NCBI GenBank assembly: GCA_946184215.1
Contig: CAMHER010000076.1
Coordinates: forward strand, 1 to 8,284
From: an uncultured Clostridia bacterium
GTDB lineage: Bacteria; Bacillota; Clostridia; Oscillospirales; Oscillospiraceae
Direction: 5' to 3'
DNA length: 8,284 nucleotides
The translations under genes and the position numbers were made by a program. Below the pieces are notes generated by a model. That model was not told the DNA's origin and did not search any database. It worked only from the letters and a program-made list of their open reading frames with translations. Shown piece by piece: positions 7,075 through 8,284 of this stretch. Each line of letters opens with the position of its first letter. Position 1 is the first letter of the stretch.

Positions 7075-7629
7075 TCAGTTGATCGTCAGCAGCGCACGCG
7101 CCACCGCGAGTGCCGCATCGTCGCCTGTGCCGGTCAGCGCGGCGGCATGAACGCTTTTGGCATTGATGAACAGCCAGCAGTCCTCGTCGGGATAGCGGAT
7201 ATATTCCGTTGCGATCCCCGTTCGGCTTGCCGCGTCCCAGACCTTTATTCCCCACAGCTCGCCGTCACGGACATAGCCGCCGGCCGGATCAAAGCCGGCG
7301 CCTTCAACGCTGCGGAAACTGCCGGAATAGGCCTCGGCCTCGCTTTCGGGGACGATGTACAGATCGGCGCCCAGCAGGTTTTCCGAATCAAACATCGCGT
7401 AGGAAAAGGGATGGACCTTGACCTTTCGGATCTCCGGCGGAGCAGAGCGCTCCAGCTCCCAGGCCAGCGCCCGGTCCTCCACGGCGGGCACATCGGCAAA
7501 GAGCGTGACCTTTTTCGCCGGCGGCGCGTCGTCCAGGCGGGTAAAGACCGTCCCGCAGACCAGCAATGCGAGAAAAGCCCAAAGGATGTAGAGATAGAAT
7601 CTCGAAAGGATGCTGCGCAGCACTCTCAT
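7075..7629 (-). CDS. Unknown single-TM protein in the galactanase operon
   Basis: I do not recognise this 184-residue protein. One hydrophobic segment at about 11-30 (FYLYILWAFLALLVCGTVFT) is preceded by arginines (MRVLRSILSR). This suggests a cytoplasmic N-terminus and a ~150-residue domain outside the cell. That domain has features that loosely recall substrate-binding proteins: VTLFADVPAVEDRALAWELE (41-60), GADLYIVPESEAEAY (87-101), WLFINAKSVH (152-161) and a final short helix DDAALAVARALL. This likeness is an impression, not an assignment. The ATG at 7629 overlaps the upstream stop as ATGA, so the two unknown proteins are likely translationally coupled and may interact. The GH53 gene starts 17 nt after its stop. 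Being in the same transcript argues for a role in sensing, surface assembly or handling of galactan products, which remains inference. Confidence 0.85.
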   Translation of the reverse strand: MRVLRSILSRFYLYILWAFLALLVCGTVFTRLDDAPPAKKVTLFADVPAVEDRALAWELERSAPPEIRKVKVHPFSYAMFDSENLLGADLYIVPESEAEAYSGSFRSVEGAGFDPAGGYVRDGELWGIKVWDAASRTGIATEYIRYPDEDCWLFINAKSVHAAALTGTGDDAALAVARALLTIN

Positions 7630-8132
7630 GTCTCCACCCCCGCAACATAGCCCTGGATCAGGAGAAGCGTGAGCTCTCCGTTCCCGTCTGATGCTTCCGC
7701 CAGCGCTTTGTCCAGGGCCGCGGCAAAGGGTGCGTTGAGGTACGCGCGCTCTGTGCCGTTTGCCGTCTCGATCCGTACGCGGCGCACGTCGATGCTGCCG
7801 GTGATGTGCGTGGTCTTCCGCTCAAGCGTGACGCGGCCGCGGACAAGCCGCTCCTCCCCTGCGGCAGCAAGGATGCGAGCCTCGTGGGTGTAGAGCGCGC
7901 GGTTGTAGCGCAGCACGGCGTTCAGAACCGTGATGCCGATCCATCCGGCAAGCGTGAACACGGCCGTCGTGTACAGTTCCATTCGCGGGGCGTTGCGCGT
8001 GTTCGTGCGCAGGCAGAAAAAGACGCACAGTCCCATTGCCGCAAGGCCGATGAGCACAAGAGCGGCGTTCCAGATTTTGTTTTTTCTCTTGAGCGCGGCA
8101 AGATGCTCCGCGCGATAAAACATTCTTTTCAT
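7626..8132 (-). CDS. Unknown two-TM membrane protein at the head of the galactanase operon
   Basis: I do not recognise this protein, about 168 residues from the ATG at 8132 (MKRMFYRAEHLAALKRKNKI). A short basic N-terminus is followed by two hydrophobic segments, about 21-41 (IWNAALVLIGLAAMGLCVFF) and 54-74 (YTTAVFTLAGWIGITVLNAV). A cytoplasmic tail of about 90 residues follows (LAAAGEERLVRGRVTLERKT... RRVRIETANGTERAYLNA... LTLLLIQGYVAGVET), probably beta-rich in its first half. The positive charges at the N-terminus and after the second helix suggest both termini are inside. The start is uncertain: in-frame ATGs exist at 8153, 8147, 8132 and 8123, and none has a convincing Shine-Dalgarno. I prefer 8132 because residues from the two upstream starts would be encoded right beside a palindromic element. 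The stop overlaps the next start (ATGA). Confidence 0.8.
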   Translation of the reverse strand: MKRMFYRAEHLAALKRKNKIWNAALVLIGLAAMGLCVFFCLRTNTRNAPRMELYTTAVFTLAGWIGITVLNAVLRYNRALYTHEARILAAAGEERLVRGRVTLERKTTHITGSIDVRRVRIETANGTERAYLNAPFAAALDKALAEASDGNGELTLLLIQGYVAGVET

Positions 8133-8150
8133 GGCTCTGATTATCATGAT

Positions 8151-8243
8151 CATCGGATGGCGAAATCAATCGGAGATTCGATTGATTTCGCTGCCAAACG
8201 ACAGGTTTGGCAGCGAATGATTCATAGAATCATTCGCCCGATG
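8151..8243. repeat. Compound palindromic element: three back-to-back hairpins inside a closing stem
   Basis: Three perfect inverted repeats lie head to tail: hairpin 1 with 13-bp arms (8160-8172 / 8179-8191, 6-nt loop), hairpin 2 with 13-bp arms (8187-8199 / 8205-8217, 5-nt loop) and hairpin 3 with 11-bp arms (8213-8223 / 8227-8237, 3-nt loop). Neighbouring hairpins share the 5-bp motif GCGAA/TTCGC, which therefore occurs four times in alternating orientation. An outer 6-bp pair, CATCGG (8151-8156) with CCGATG (8238-8243), closes the set, so the single strand could fold as a four-way cloverleaf. It sits directly upstream of the first gene of the galactanase unit. It could be a dispersed palindromic repeat (REP/MITE-like), a structured leader RNA or a recombination site. 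The symmetry is seen directly; the identity is unknown. Confidence 0.85.
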
Positions 8244-8266
8244 CTCATTGCAATGCATATATGGCA

Positions 8267-8283
8267 AAACAGCTATGCTGTTT
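8267..8283. repeat. Small hairpin at the right edge
   Basis: AAACAGC and GCTGTTT (8267-8273 and 8277-8283) form a perfect 7-bp stem with a 3-nt loop. On the minus strand the stem ends in GCTGTTTT, a weak terminator-like form that could end a gene beyond the right edge. A 10-bp perfect palindrome CATTGCAATG (8246-8255) lies between it and the compound element. The window ends one base later, so the context is missing. Confidence 0.5.
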
Positions 8284-8284
8284 A

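Noticed and set aside
5963..7150. 395-codon plus-strand open frame opposite the galactanase gene
   Set aside because: It is antisense to the GH53 catalytic region, whose motifs are unmistakable; it has no domain and no ribosome site, and its frame closes in low-complexity residues.
7058..7255. 66-residue N-terminal extension of the galactanase from the ATG at 7255
   Set aside because: It would overlap most of the C-terminal third of the unknown one-TM gene in another frame and place a classic lipoprotein signal peptide inside the protein. The ATG at 7057 with its own ribosome site is better.
8151..8243. The cloverleaf-like palindrome as a tRNA gene
   Set aside because: The arm lengths (13, 8 to 13, 11 bp) and loops of 3-6 nt do not fit a tRNA. 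There is no TTCGA-type T-loop of 7 nt, no 7-nt anticodon loop and no 7-bp acceptor stem.
8151..8284. CRISPR array or transcription-factor site cluster
   Set aside because: There are no direct repeats with regular spacers. The arms are longer than typical operator half-sites and the hairpins interlock, which does not fit independent operators.

Overview
The window (about 60% G+C by eye) looks like chromosomal DNA of an anaerobic gut member of the Clostridia, most likely an Oscillospiraceae/Ruminococcaceae-type organism. The reasons are AGGAGG-type ribosome binding sites, Clostridia-style lipoprotein signal peptides (a KKxLA... start with an LAAC lipobox), a TTTACA-17-TATAAT promoter, and a Gram-positive galactan-utilisation gene set. 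This is inference from style; there is no rRNA or marker gene.

All seven supported genes are on the minus strand, so transcription runs from the right end to the left. Reading that way: a palindrome-packed non-coding stretch (8154-8284); a two-TM unknown protein (8132-7626); a one-TM unknown protein (7629-7075, overlapping the previous gene as ATGA); a lipoprotein GH53 endo-beta-1,4-galactanase with an Ig-like domain and a C-terminal CBM61-like domain (7057-5084); a 215-bp spacer carrying a strong promoter; a sugar-binding lipoprotein (4868-3291) with an extra C-terminal beta-rich domain; a 110-bp spacer with a perfect hairpin plus T-tract; a MalF/GanP-type permease (3180-1639); a MalG/GanQ-type permease (1639-770, overlapping as TGATG); and an MsmX/UgpC-type ATPase cut off by the left edge (739-1).

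How they work together (inference from the family roles): the membrane-anchored GH53 enzyme cuts beta-1,4-galactan (pectic arabinogalactan type I) outside the cell. The binding lipoprotein captures the galacto-oligosaccharides, and the MalF/MalG-type channel powered by the ATPase imports them. This is the layout logic of Bacillus subtilis ganSPQAB, but here the ATPase is encoded in the cluster and no GH42 beta-galactosidase or LacI-type regulator is visible; either may lie beyond the edges. A maltodextrin substrate for the transporter cannot be excluded, because the permeases and the extra domain of the binding protein also resemble starch-system proteins.

Two transcription units are likely: (A) unknown-unknown-GH53, with its promoter in or beyond the palindromic right end, and (B) binding protein-permease-permease-ATPase from the promoter at 4985-5013, with an internal hairpin that probably lowers permease/ATPase expression relative to the binding protein. 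No gene-free stretch exceeds 300 bases. I saw no tRNA, rRNA, CRISPR array or insertion sequence.
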